This document shows positions 34,760 to 46,199 of a stretch of DNA of 64,000 nt, piece by piece. The notes under the pieces are model-generated. The model was not told the DNA's origin. It was given only the letters and a program-made list of their open reading frames with translations, and did not search any database. The position numbers and the translations under genes were made by a program. Numbering within the stretch: position 1 is the first letter of the stretch; the number at the start of each line of letters is the position of its first letter. The stretch spans positions 11,419,543 through 11,483,542 of the forward strand of contig OX457032.1 of NCBI GenBank assembly GCA_949752745.1, given 5' to 3'. Origin of the DNA: Protula sp. h YS-2021. Its lineage: Eukaryota > Annelida > Polychaeta > Sabellida > Serpulidae.

Positions 34760-35264
34760 GGTAAACGGTCATCTGCCCTCCGGTCAACTGCCCCACCCCA
34801 GTCAACTGCCCTCCTTTTTTGCAACTCGTTCGACTGCTCCCCCCCCCCCCTGCAATTTGACGGGGTCGCCATCTGCCCTCCTTTGTTTAGTGGAAAAAAT
34901 CTTTAAAAAATTAGGCAATGTGAATGTCCCCGCCTACTTCGTCTCTGAAACAATTGATCTTCATTGATCTATTCACCAATATTGATCTTAGGACAGACTG
35001 ATCCTTAAACTAATTGCAATTCTAATTGCAATTAGTTTCCTATTGGTGAATAGCAATTTACCTAGGTGCAATCCATTCAATAAAACAAATATAATTTTAT
35101 TTATTGTGTCTTTGTAAGCCAAGAACCCAAGAAAAAATAGCATATGGAGGAGGGCAGCGACCACCCCTCCACTTTGAAGGGAGGGGTGGGGGGGGGGGGT
35201 CGACCGGGTTGCAAAAACGGGGGGGGCAGATGACCGAGGGGGGGGGTGCAGATGACCAGGATTC
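34760..35264. mobile_element. Foldback/MITE element, family A, copy 2
   Basis: 505 bp, same termini and interior as 2576-3094. It is flanked by TATCCAAGC (34751-34759) and TATTCAAGC (35265-35273), a 9-bp duplication with one mismatch. The G and C runs in the arms differ in length from copy 1. Confidence 0.88.
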
Positions 35265-35539
35265 TATTCAAGCATATGTGTCCAAGCCTTGTTCAAAGTC
35301 GGGAAAAGACGTTGCACTTTGCGACAAAAAAAAACAATAAAGTGAAGCATTTAGGAAGGTTTAATTCAATTTAAGAGGTCCATGCATAAACTTAATAACT
35401 GCAGTTATCAGCAGTGGAGAAAAACGCTTTTAAAGTTTGAAATTTTAGTAACAAACATAGGTTTTTCCCATCGCATTTTCCTAAAAAATGCCCACTTCTA
35501 ATCGGTTTTGAGGTGTAAGATTTACAAGCGTGATAGAAC

Positions 35540-36498
35540 GGTATCCGGACATAACGGCGACGGCCAAAACGGCGACGGCCATAACGGAGAAGACCAAAAC
35601 GGCGACGGCCAAAACGGCGATGGCCAAAACGGCGACAAGTGCAACCCCGGACAAAAAACGGCGACGGAGGTTTTTTTTAAAGTTTATGCTTTAAAACGCT
35701 TATTTAAAAACAAAAAGTAACAACGTTGCCAACACAGTTTATTTAACCATCAGAGATAAATAAATTTGAACACAGTGCAGTATTTCTCGCAACGTGCCTT
35801 CCTGTCCTCCCTAACCACCTCCTTCCTGTCACCAGTTACTGTCTCAGTAATCTGCTCAAGGAATGATTTACTCACTTACCTTTTCTCATGTAAAACTGAA
35901 AATTATTTTCTCAGGTAAAATAAAATTTAATCGTATCTTTCATTGGTGTGGATTCGTATATAATAACAGCATTTCACATAACCGATGCAGATAAGGATTA
36001 GCTCATTAAGGCGATTAAAACATTGGTCTTTCATTGCTGATAATCCGAAGTCCTTTTAGCGGCGTTTTTATTTTGCCTTTTATTGATGTGGATCCACGTT
36101 CAATAACGGATTAGTGGGCACAGTCGCTAAATACAATTGTCTTTCAAAACGTACTTATTTACCCCCCCCCCCCCCCACACACACACACACGATGGATTAT
36201 CGTATAATGGCAGTTAGGAATATATGAGAAAAAAGTGTTAAATTATCCATTTTATTTTGCCCTTAAAGTTTAAATATTGGTTCAAATTATACTTATCTTC
36301 AAGTAGAAATGAATTGATTATCTGGCAACACAATTCTTTGTATTCTGATTTTCAACATTAAATTATCAATCTTCGTCGCCGTTTTGTCCGGGGTTGCACT
36401 TGTCGCCGTTTTGGCCATCGCCGTTTTGGCCGTCGCCGTTTTGGTCTTCTCCGTTTTGGCCATCGCCGTTTTGGCCGTCGCCGTTTTGTCCGGGACTC
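35540..36498. mobile_element. Foldback/MITE element, family D
   Basis: 959 bp, flanked by a perfect 9-bp duplication TGATAGAAC (35531-35539 and 36499-36507). The left end is GGTATCCGGACATAACGG and the right, inward, GAGTCCCGGACAAAACGG. Both arms consist of 15-bp variants of AAAACGGCGACGGCC in the same order (one unit in each arm reads GGAGAAGACC), then GACAAGTGCAACCCCGGAC. The interior is AT-rich with no ORF. Confidence 0.88.
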
Positions 36499-36951
36499 TG
36501 ATAGAACAGAGGCCAAGAAATACCGTGGAGGTAATAGTGCATTTTCCTGATAAGTGGAGTTATCAAGTTTATGCATGGACCCCTTCAATTGAGCGTCACT
36601 TCGATATGAAACAGGTGTTGCTTTATTTAATTTATTTAATTTATTTGCTAAATTTATTTAATTTAAAAATTAACAAAATTTCAAGGTCACACCGTTTTTA
36701 AATTTTGCTTATGAAGTGTTCTTTATCAAAGAAAACTGAATTGATTAAAGACAAAAAAAAGACAATCAGACTTAGTACGTTAATATCCCCACTTGAAATA
36801 TGTCAGTCAATAACACTGGTTAGGTGGTTAGTTATTAAGTCAGTTAGTTAGATGATTTTTTTAACGACACGGTTTTAACGACATGGCTTTTTTAACCATT
36901 AGGTTACATTGGGTTACATTGTGTCAGGGCATGTAAATGACTGGAAAACGA

Positions 36952-37722
36952 TACCGGGAGTTTCCGAAAAGAAGCTCCCCCCAATTTAAAAGCCCCGGGG
37001 CTCTTATTAGGAAACTGTTACCCAATAGAAGCCCCGGGGCTCCTATTTGGAGTTAAAATAAAGACCTGAAAAAGCTGTTTCCTAATAAAAGCCCCCCCCC
37101 CCCCTCCTTCCCTGCAAGTCCTTTTAGAACTCGTGTTTACTTGCAATGCAGACACGGTGCACTTAATCCTTTGATATGAGGCAGCCCCAAAACATGTTCT
37201 GCGTCTTTGCTTAATCATGTGCTTGGAACAAGGCGAAACAAACATCCCCCTCCCCACTTCCACCTTTACTCCGGAGTATTACTGGAAATATAATGGGCTG
37301 AGTACTGAAACGGGCGGCGTGATTTTGCCCCTCCTTCCCTGTAAGTCTTTTTAGAACTCGTGTTTACTCGCAATGCAGACACGCGCCGTTGCTTAATCCT
37401 GTGCTTCGTCTTTTACACAGGACACTTTACCAGACTTTTTTTAGTTACTGCTGTTTTTTGTGTGTTTTGTTATTTTTTGTGCGGATATCCGCAGAATGTA
37501 GCTTTTCGATAAAAGACTGATGGTAAATTTTCATTTTTTTATTATAAAAACTTATCAACAACACCCCCTCCCCCATCTAAAAAATAGAAGCCTCGGGGCT
37601 CTAATTAGAAAACTGTTTCCTAATAGAAGCCCCGGGGATTCTATTTGGTTTCTATATGAGCGCCTGTAATTGGCCAGTTTCCAAATAGAAGCCCTGGGCT
37701 TTTTTCGGAAAGCCCCGGTAGT
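36952..37722. mobile_element. Foldback/MITE element, family F
   Basis: Ends share TACCGGG, TTTCCGAAAA and AAGC in inverted order. Both arms repeat a palindromic unit around AGAAGCCCCGGGGCTCCTAT. The middle has a direct repeat with TTTTTAGAACTCGTGTTTAC near 37120 and 37350. No clean target duplication is seen. Confidence 0.62.
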
Positions 37723-37869
37723 ATCGCAGTTAAAATCCAGGTGAGCTAAAACCGTGTATATTCTAAAATAATAAACATAGCTTCTATAAATATTGACACG
37801 GGATGGTTTCTTTTAAAAATCGTAAAGAATTAAAAGGTTTGTTAATTTTCTTTTAGGACGGACCCGGGA

Positions 37870-38155
37870 TTGTGTTTTATGGCACGTTCACTGTCCAAAT
37901 AACACACAGCGAAATTTTTCCCTGGCTTGTAAGTGGTTGAAACAACCCTCTAAGCTCGGGCCACGATTGGCACACTTTCGGCACCATATATTGCGTAGCC
38001 TTGAGGGAATTGCTTCTGTACATAAACTAAGTCACTCTTTTTTCACTCTTTTCCAGTTTATTAAGTTTTTTTAAGCTACTGTATATTCAGCAATTGCATC
38101 CATGGAGCACAGGGAACAGCAACATCAAGTTCTTTCACCGACCAAAATTCTGCGC
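37870..38155. repeat. Diverged partner of 13316-13620
   Basis: TTTATGGCACGTTCACTGTCC at the start and CACCGACCAAAATTCTGCG at the end align in order with the other copy. Function unknown. Confidence 0.4.
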
Positions 38156-38218
38156 CTTAATGAGACTCGCACCCCCGCACAAAGTTAGCAGCGATTTGTA
38201 GTAAGTCAACATTCGAAA

Positions 38219-38880
38219 TTGCCAAAGATGGAAGAGCAGCGGGTCAAAACAGCCATCAAAGAGCTTCGAAAATATGAAAAGAAAAAGCTCCTGACAGCTA
38301 AGAATGTAGAAGTGCGTATAATGGAGGACTTTTTCAATGCAAATGGCCTCTCCCTTATTGAACAGTGCTACCTTACACTCACATTAGCCCAGCAGCGTGT
38401 AGGAAAGCAGTAAATGTGAGACAAGGACAGCGACGGGAGCGAGCGAAGCAACTCCAGGGCGAAGTGACGCGCCGTGACCTGACGCACAACCAGAGTTCTC
38501 CGTGACGTTAGGAATCTTGTTGCCCATTGACAGCCCGTCGATGTTAGCATTTGTGGACTCTCTGAATGAGAAGTCGGTCCCCGGACGAGAATTCTGGCTG
38601 ACAGAAACGACTCCAGAAAACAATACAGAAAACAATAAACCTCTCTTCATCCAGGACTTCTGCGGCTCGTTCCTCGGGGCTCAGATTGAGGACACTCCTG
38701 AAGCAACCGCACAGCCGAGAGATATGCCCGAATTACGACAGTCACAAGGGTCCACTGCATATTCGCCATCGCTTGTAGCGTTTGTTCGGAGAGGCCCTCG
38801 AAAATTCTCCAATGCGAAGAATACCGAGCTGCCTCTAGCCCACTTTCGGTCAGAATTCGAAACTGGGAGCAACTTTTAGA
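38219..38880 (+). other. Unrecognised open frames, possibly a decayed gene
   Basis: Two frames (38219-38413, 64 codons, Lys/Glu-rich; 38502-38879, 125 codons) have ordinary amino-acid composition and lie close together in different frames. No domain is recognised and no splice sites join them convincingly. They could be a decayed retro-element gene or chance. Confidence 0.25.
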
Positions 38881-40049
38881 AACGATGAGAACAAAGAATC
38901 CAGTTTAGAGTGCTTTCAAATGGTTTTAACATTGAATATGTAAACACGGACCAAATTCAATCCTGTCAGGCAGTTAAAAGCCGAGGTGTGGAAAGCTAAG
39001 CTACAGAAATTTGCAGCAGAAACCACAATCGCGTCTCCAGTCTCTGCTGCTCGAGAGGACAAGGACGGCATACGACAAGTCCACAACTGGATCACTCAAC
39101 AGTTTTGCTTCGCCCAACAAGACACACATTTACACAGCAGTAGCCTTGACGGGGGCAAGGATTATATATGTGTAACCTTGACCTGACAGCCAGCTTATCG
39201 CCACATCAGCCCCTGCCTTTTCTCTCAGCAGTTTACGGGTATGAAGAGTGAAGTAGAAGTAAAATGGTTGTTCGCACTACACATGTATGATCGACACACG
39301 CCTCCCGTTCGGGATTTCTCTTTGCATTGGAACCTTCCACTGCATAACCCAAAGCGTTTGCATGGTGCTCCGTTGCCAGGGAAGCAAAGCCGTCATCTGC
39401 TATTGCGATGAGTTCTTTTCATAGGGGCAGAAACGTACGATGACGCAGTAAAAACCATGGATTGCCTCATCCACTGATTAGTTTCCCTCGCTTTTTTCTA
39501 TCGTCTGGAGAAGTGCACACAGTGCCTTACTTTCCTGGGAGTTAGGATAAATACACAGTGCCTTACTTTCCTGGGAGTTAGGATAAATACACTGCATCGC
39601 ATCCGTTCTCTCCCGCAGGGCAAGCTACAGGCAACTTGGGATTTAATTTTGCCACCACCAAGGTCGCCACCCCAGCAAACGCGTTTCAAAACGAGAGCTT
39701 CAGAGCTTAAGCTCAGGTGGATCACACACGTCGTCCGTGTCGTACGTCCTGTCTGGGTTGCATCAGTTCGTGGACGACGTCGTCACGTCGTCCGCACCAG
39801 CGAACGCGTATCAACAGTAATTACATGGCATAGCCTCCCAACGCTCAGCATGTTTTGCAGTTCCTACAGTGGTACCTGCAACTTGGCCATGGAGAAAGCC
39901 GTGCCCGAACCCGTTCTGCACATCGTTAACGATTTCAAGCCCAGAAGCCGATACAAGTTGATTTCTTTTGAAAAATCGTATAATTTTATTAGGTGCTACT
40001 TCAGCAAAAAAAAAAAAGATAAGATAACTTAACGGAGTTTCGGAACTAA
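38881..40049. other. Unassigned intergenic DNA with a 38-bp tandem duplication
   Basis: A unit containing CACAGTGCCTTACTTTCCTG is present twice at about 39516-39591. No gene is recognised. Confidence 0.45.
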
Positions 40050-41277
40050 CTAGACCGAAATCCGCTAAATAGCGGAATGACAAAGTTGTAAAAACCACAA
40101 GAGAAAATGAAGGTTTCATATGACGAGAGAGAAGTTCAACAGTCCCGGAGGTACCTCTTAAGTAACGTTTTTTAATCCAAAGCAATTTAGAGATAATGGT
40201 CAGATTCCGGGTTACCATGACCAATAAGGTCAAGATCACTAAGGAAACCCTTGCATAGCGTCCTTTAGGCCCTAATGGTCGAAAATAAGTTCAAAACTAT
40301 TCTATCTCTAACAGTTTTTGAGATAATGGTCAACGTTTAGTTTTTGACCTTGCCCATGACCGAGGCGGTCAAAGTGAGGTACTTCATATAACGTATTTTA
40401 ATCCCAAAGGTCGAATATAAGCAAAAATTGCTCTAATTTTAACCGTTTACAAGATATTGATCAACTTCCAGTTTTCCATCTTGACAATGACCAAGGAGAC
40501 CAAGGTCACCAATTTGCCTCTTATATAGCGCCATTTTAGTCCCAAGGGATCGACAATAAGCTCAGAATCTGACTGTCTTAAACCATTTTCGAGATAATGG
40601 TCAACTTCCAGTTTTTGACGTTGACTATAAACAAGGAGGTCAACGTCACCGAAATACCTTTTATAAAAGGCCTAGATGATCGAAAATAAACTGAAAATCG
40701 CTCTATCTCTAACCGTTTTCGGGATAATGGTCAGTGTTTCTCCAACGCTCACCTGACCTTTGACCTAACCCTGAATATCAAGATTCAGATCGGGGGATTT
40801 TCCCTTTGTGGAATCATACACGTGTTCAAACAAGGATCCGAGCACTATATTTGACCATTTTCTGTGATAAATAGAGGTTCTGAAAATATTTTGACGTCTG
40901 TTTGACTTTGACCTCGAAGGATACGGTAAGAAAAAATGTGAATTTCGCAAGGTCTATACCTGTTCCAAATGTGGTCTACCTAGGTCAAACGTCGTAGGAG
41001 AAGTTTTCTGGAAACCATTTTAGATAATATGCTTTGACTTCAATTTGACCTTGATCTGAACGGTCAAGATAAAAAAACTTCGCTGATTTCACAATGACTC
41101 ATCATCCTCTCATCAGTGTGTCAAATTTTATCTTCCTTCGTTAAATAGCCTAGGAGAGTTCTGGGAAACTTCCGAGGCGAAAAAAAAACAAAATACAAAC
41201 AAAACACAAAAAGGAGGGGTGGGAAATAAATTTCGGAATATCTAGTAAAGCATACATTGTTTCCTAGTGGAAACTAC
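40050..41277 (-). mobile_element. Helitron-like element H4
   Basis: The minus-strand 3' end is the hairpin ATTCCGCTA-TT-TAGCGGAT, then TTCGGTCTAG at 40050, followed by TT. Inside are about five copies of a roughly 131-bp monomer with GAGATAATGGTCAAC and CCTTGAC clusters. The 5' boundary is uncertain; a palindrome GTTTCC-TAGT-GGAAAC at 41259-41274 may be its head. Confidence 0.6.
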
Positions 41278-42000
41278 ATACTTGAAATGACACAGTCAAT
41301 AAAATTAGGTAATTTGAGTGCAATGCACTACTAAACAGAGCGTGTCAGAAACATGCAAATCACTAGAGTGCTTGATGAGATAACAGCCCCTGCAAAGTTA
41401 TGTTAACAAGAATGCCCAGGGACGTTGTGGCCAGCCGAGATCTAGTGAATCAAGTATCAAAAGGTTTATATGGTCGCCAAAAAGTGGTAGCCATAGTTTA
41501 AAAACCGGTTACTGAACATTTTTTCAAAGGCCGGCATTTGCCTAATCTCTGGTGAATCTCAGAAAAAGGAAATTTCAAAGAGCCCCAACTTTGGACTTCG
41601 CCTAAAAATGAAAGCGATCTGACTAAAATCAATGCCCCCTCGTGATGTGACAACAGCAGCCTGGCGAACTAGGGCTGGTCTAAAAAGGACCATGATGTCG
41701 TGATGTCTGTCACTTGTGTCAATCTTCACTCTTCCAAAACACTGAGAAAATGTACCGGCGTGTGAAGCAGATTGTGCCATAATCAGCCCCCTAACCCCCA
41801 ACCCCGTCCGCCCTTACGCTACATAAAGAAACGGAACTTCTAATTATACCTTTCACTTCGAACTTCACACTGACAAAATTGAAAAGAATTGATCTTAGAG
41901 CAAATGGCGGTCAGTCGCACAGCAAAACTGGTTTCTTAAAATTCTCCGTCGGGCGCGACAAAATTGAAAAATAAAGAAAAAAAGTACAAATGAAAAAATG
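41278..42000. other. Unassigned DNA
   Basis: No gene or repeat is recognised. An 80-codon minus-strand frame at 41559-41801 has no known domain. Confidence 0.35.
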
Positions 42001-42539
42001 TTACACTGGGGATTTGCCAAAGTCCCCTAGTGTATTGAATTTGTACGAAAATTTTTGCTGCTGTTCCTCGGCCATGGTCAAAGAAAAAAACCGGAAGTTG
42101 ACCATTATCTCGAAAACGGTTAGAAATAGAGCGATTTTGAGTTTATTTAAATTTTTACTCTTTGGGCCTAAAAGACCATATGTAAGAGGTACCTCGGTGA
42201 CCTTGACCTCCTCGGATATGGTCAAAGTCAAAGACCGGAAGTTGGCTATTCTCTTGCAAATGGTAAGAGATAGAGCGATTTTGAGCTTATTTTCGACCGT
42301 TTGGGCCTAAAGGTCGGTATGTAAGGTGTCCTTGGTGACCTTGACCTCCTCGGACATGGTCAAAGGCAAAGACCGGAAGTTGGCCATTCTCTTGCAAATG
42401 GTTAGAGATAGAGCGATTTTGAGCTTATTTTCGACCCTTTGGGCCTAAAAGACGATATGTAAGGGTTAAGAGTTTAGAATCGTATTTTTTGACCCCCAGT
42501 GTAATTTTCGCTACTTAATTGGTAGCGAAAACGGTCTAG
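42001..42539 (+). mobile_element. Non-autonomous Helitron-like element H5
   Basis: The cleanest copy. The 5' head is TTACACTGGGGA, a loop, then TCCCCTAGTGT (42001-42034). The exact complement CCCCAGTGTAA recurs at 42494-42504, followed directly by the hairpin TTTTCGCTAC-TTAATTG-GTAGCGAAAA and CGGTCTAG/TT. The interior has three roughly 130-bp monomers with GGTGACCTTGACCTCC. No ORF, 539 bp. Confidence 0.78.
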
Positions 42540-42888
42540 TTGTTTTTGTGTTCCACTGCACGAACAAAATACCATTTGTATTTTGAGGAGGAGTGTATCT
42601 AGTTTTTAGACACCGCGGTGATGGGTTGATCTGGTAGTCTGACTCCTGAAGATGGTAGCATGTGCTACCATGCTTGTCCAAATAAAATACAACTCGTAGA
42701 AAAAGAGGTTATTCTGAGTCCGGACGAGATCCACGTGGAGTGTCTACTTCGTTAAGGCGGGGGGGGGGGGGCGGGGGGGGGTGATTCATTTACCCTGTGC
42801 GTCCAATAAAAACAAGGATCACTGTAGTTTTCATTTGTTAATTTAAGTATAATGTGTTCTAGCTTCCATTGTACTCAATAAACATATA

Positions 42889-43085
42889 TTTTACTTCGCA
42901 AAAGCTTTGAATTCGCTTATCTCCACTTTTAATGGGTTCCCTTCCAGTAATATTTACCACGCAATATAAAAAAAGAACTTTTTGAGGTACTGTTCAAGAT
43001 ACTCTAACCCTTCCATCCATCCTATGGCCAATCAGAATGCCCGAGACGTCGTCTGCTAATCTCGTATAAACGACATTCCCTTTTT
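42889..43085 (+). repeat. DIRS left inverted terminal repeat
   Basis: Begins TTTTACTTCGCAAAAGC. From CCACTTTTAATGGG onward it is the inverted copy of 49991-50150. Confidence 0.88.
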
Positions 43086-43960
43086 GCGTGGCGTCGATAC
43101 AACACGCCATTCTGTGTGCTGCCGGTTTTTTGCAGCAAGGGAACTGGTTTAAGGTGCGAATTGCTTCATTTTTTACTTAATTCACTGCCTAATGGATTGT
43201 TTTATCTATTATTGTGCGTTGGGATAAATTTATGGAGCCGAAGTGTGTTTATTCGCCATCTTACTCTTCGGTCTGATTAGGTTGAGTTTGCACGATCACG
43301 GAGACACTTTCCTAGTCCCGAGAAGTGCGCCTCTTTCTCCACTTTCATTCAGATCGAGGAACTTACCAGTTCCACCTCAGTTCGTCTAGGAGTAGGATCT
43401 TTTCAGGCTGCTGGACCTGATCAGACTCCAAGCTTTACCAGCCAGCTGTGTCATCGCGGAAATGGCCAGTTTTTGCTTAAGCTTTACTCCATGGGTCGCT
43501 TCTCAGTCTTTGTAGAGCAGGTTCTGCAAGTCTGACAGCGTTCTCCGACGAAAAGAGACGTTTTCTGTGACGTCTGAGGGTCATTTTCTTTGCCAGGACC
43601 GTTTTCCCTTTGTGGTCTTACGGTCACGGGTGCGAGAAGACCATTCTGGTCCAACGGGATTCACAAAACCCGTTACGGTCCGATGGTCCCAGGTGCATCT
43701 GAGGCAAGAGAGATCCATATCCGACACGGGTGGTGCCATTACGGTCCAGCCCGTTACGGCCCGGGAACGTTATCGTTCCGGGAAGCATCTCTTTTCGTCT
43801 TTCCTTAGACCCAGCGAGTTATTGCGGTGTTTAAGCAATTGTAAACACAGCTTGGAAGGTTAAAGCTTGCAGTTGAAGCAAAGCACTGAGAAATGTAGTT
43901 TTGTGCGTTGTTTTATACTACATATTCTCACCGTTGTTTTTCTCTGCTTGCATTTCAGAT

Positions 43961-46199
43961 ATGACAGAGGCCAGTCTACATTCTCCACCGTTACTGCCTC
44001 AGTGTATCCATCCTCCAACCGCGTGTAACCCCCACTCCATCTGCGACCGCTGTAGACGGAATAGTGGAATACCTCTGTGTGAGCCAGACAGCCCGTGCGG
44101 CGAGTGTCTTCATCTTTCTCCAGAGGATTGGAAAGTCCTATTACGGAATAGGACCAAGAACGAGCGCAGGAGAGATAAGCGCAAATTCCTTTCGTCAGCT
44201 TCGTTTGTTACTCGTGAATTTATTCGTGATACCATGAAGAAGGCTAGCTCCGTTATTCTGGGCCAGGTCTCCACCCCCGTACACGTAGACACTGGTGCAG
44301 AATCGGAATCCGCTACGCCAGCTAAGAGACATAAAAAGTCCAAGAGTAAAGGACGTGCATTTTCTGAGACTGTAGCAGAATTGGACATCCCGGAAGGGCA
44401 AGAACGGGATCGTCTTCGCGAGGCATAGGCATCACCTCCTAGAGTGAAACCCAGTGGCAGTCCAGGAGGGGCGTTTAAGTCCCCGTCTGAGGAACAAGTG
44501 ACTTTAACGCATAGGGATACGGGAACAGTACTTTCGGCGGTTACAGGCCAGTTAGGCATTCCCCCGCGAGAGGACTTATCCCCCCCCTCCTCAGCTGCAG
44601 CGTCTCCCGAGTGAATTTTCAGCGTTTTTGTCTATGCAATCGCAACTGCAAAAACAACTTTTGGAGTTACAGAGTCAAGTTCAGAAGCAGGATAGTCTGC
44701 TTAGTCAAAGGCAAAAGCCTAAACCATCAGCTACGGTTTCTCGTCCTCCTCCGGAGATTCAGTCAGTGGCAGCGATGTCGGGCTCGCCTGTACCTCACCT
44801 CCCGCTGGACTCTAACGTGGATATTCCCGAAACGGTCACTATCAGCGAGGAGGATTCCGTGGGCGTGCCCCTTTCGGGCCAAGTCTCCGCATTGCTGGAA
44901 GATGATGAGGAAATCGGGCCGATGGAAAATTCTCCCCTAGCAGCAGTTCCAAGCAACAGGGAGAAAGAAATTTACACCCCAGTAGGGGAATCTCACATGT
45001 CACATTTTTCACAATCCCAACTCCCAGAAGCAGCATCTGATGAACAGGAGTCGGAGGTGGAAGACGGGGAAGAAGAATCCGAGGGTGCGTCAATACATTC
45101 CCGTTGTCATTTGCCGTTACGGGCAGTGGAGCAGGTGCGTTCTCCCGGCCAAGGGCATCGACTTTGGAGAGATCCAGCGGCAGCGGGCAGACGGCCAATC
45201 CGTACTCCCTCTCCTCCAGATCTGGCCCCATCGGTCGAAGACGCGGCCCCCTCGAGTTCTGCTTCCACGATTGCACCAGAAGACGTGCCGTTCAGGGATG
45301 CCATTCAAGAGATAGCCCGCTTAGCAGAGGTCTCCTGTGGCTCCCCAAATTTAGATAAGGAGGATCCGCCCATTCGGATGACATCTCAGGCCGCTCCACC
45401 ACAACAAGACTCGTTTATCGCACTAGCCACCAGTGAGGGCATTGCTCATGCCGTCACGGTCCGCGCGAAAGAGTTCAAGAGGATGGACGCCGGTGAGGGT
45501 CGCACGTTGTCGCGTTTCCATTTATCTAAACATTGCTTAGTACGACCAGGACCATATCGGTCATCGGATGAAAAAATTCCCCTAGAGGCACTGGAACAGC
45601 CCGTGAAGCGTACAGTCTGGATGCCCACAGTGCGTAGTGACTCAGACATTCCATTAGTGGAGAAAGACGCAAAGACCATCGAGGCGTCTTCTCGCCATAT
45701 CCTGAACATTATGTCTTTTCAAGATCATGCACTTAAAGCACTAAAGTCGCGTTGGGAAGAACTTCGCCTTAGTGATCCCGTGTCTGCTAAATTAATGGAA
45801 TGCCTGGCCTTAGCTACCCGAGACGTGGTCAAACTTTCCACTTTTTTGATGACTTCAATGGTCTACTTGCGTCGAGATGCCTTTCTCCAGCACTGCTGGT
45901 CTAGTGTCAAAGGTTTGCGGGATCTGCGTCATGCCCCTATCCTGGAGGAACGAGAGCTATTTCCTCCCGCCGAGATAGAGAGGGTGAACCAGGAAAGTCG
46001 TTCGCTTTCGCAAGATTATGCCCTGATGTCCAGGATGTCTCGCTCCTCCTTCAAACGTCCACTGAAGAGGAAGAGACCACAACAGTCCTCTCCAGCGCAG
46101 TCTAAGCCGAGTGCGCAGCCACAACAGCCCCCTGTCAAGCAACCGAAACCCAGCCCCGGCAGCAAGACAGAGGGTCCGGCCCCACAGTCGTTCAGGTAG
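43961..46199 (+). pseudogene. DIRS gag-like gene, broken
   Basis: TTTCAG at 43952-43957 is a good splice acceptor just before ATG 43961, so the leader is probably spliced. The N-terminus is Cys-rich (Cys15, 22, 28, 31, 40, 46, 49), followed by basic and acidic segments (KRHKKSKSK). An in-frame TAG at 44426-44428 interrupts it. A frame change near the C run at 44582-44588 leads into the third segment, open from 44628 to the stop at 46199, which has a Gln-rich coiled coil at its start and a basic RPLKRKRPQQ region near its end. The last 89 bases overlap the pol frame. The product would coat the element's RNA; this copy cannot make it whole. Confidence 0.72.

Noticed and set aside
35508..35720. 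Gly-Asp-Gln-Asn repeat protein
   Set aside because: Translation of the 15-bp units in the left arm of foldback family D.
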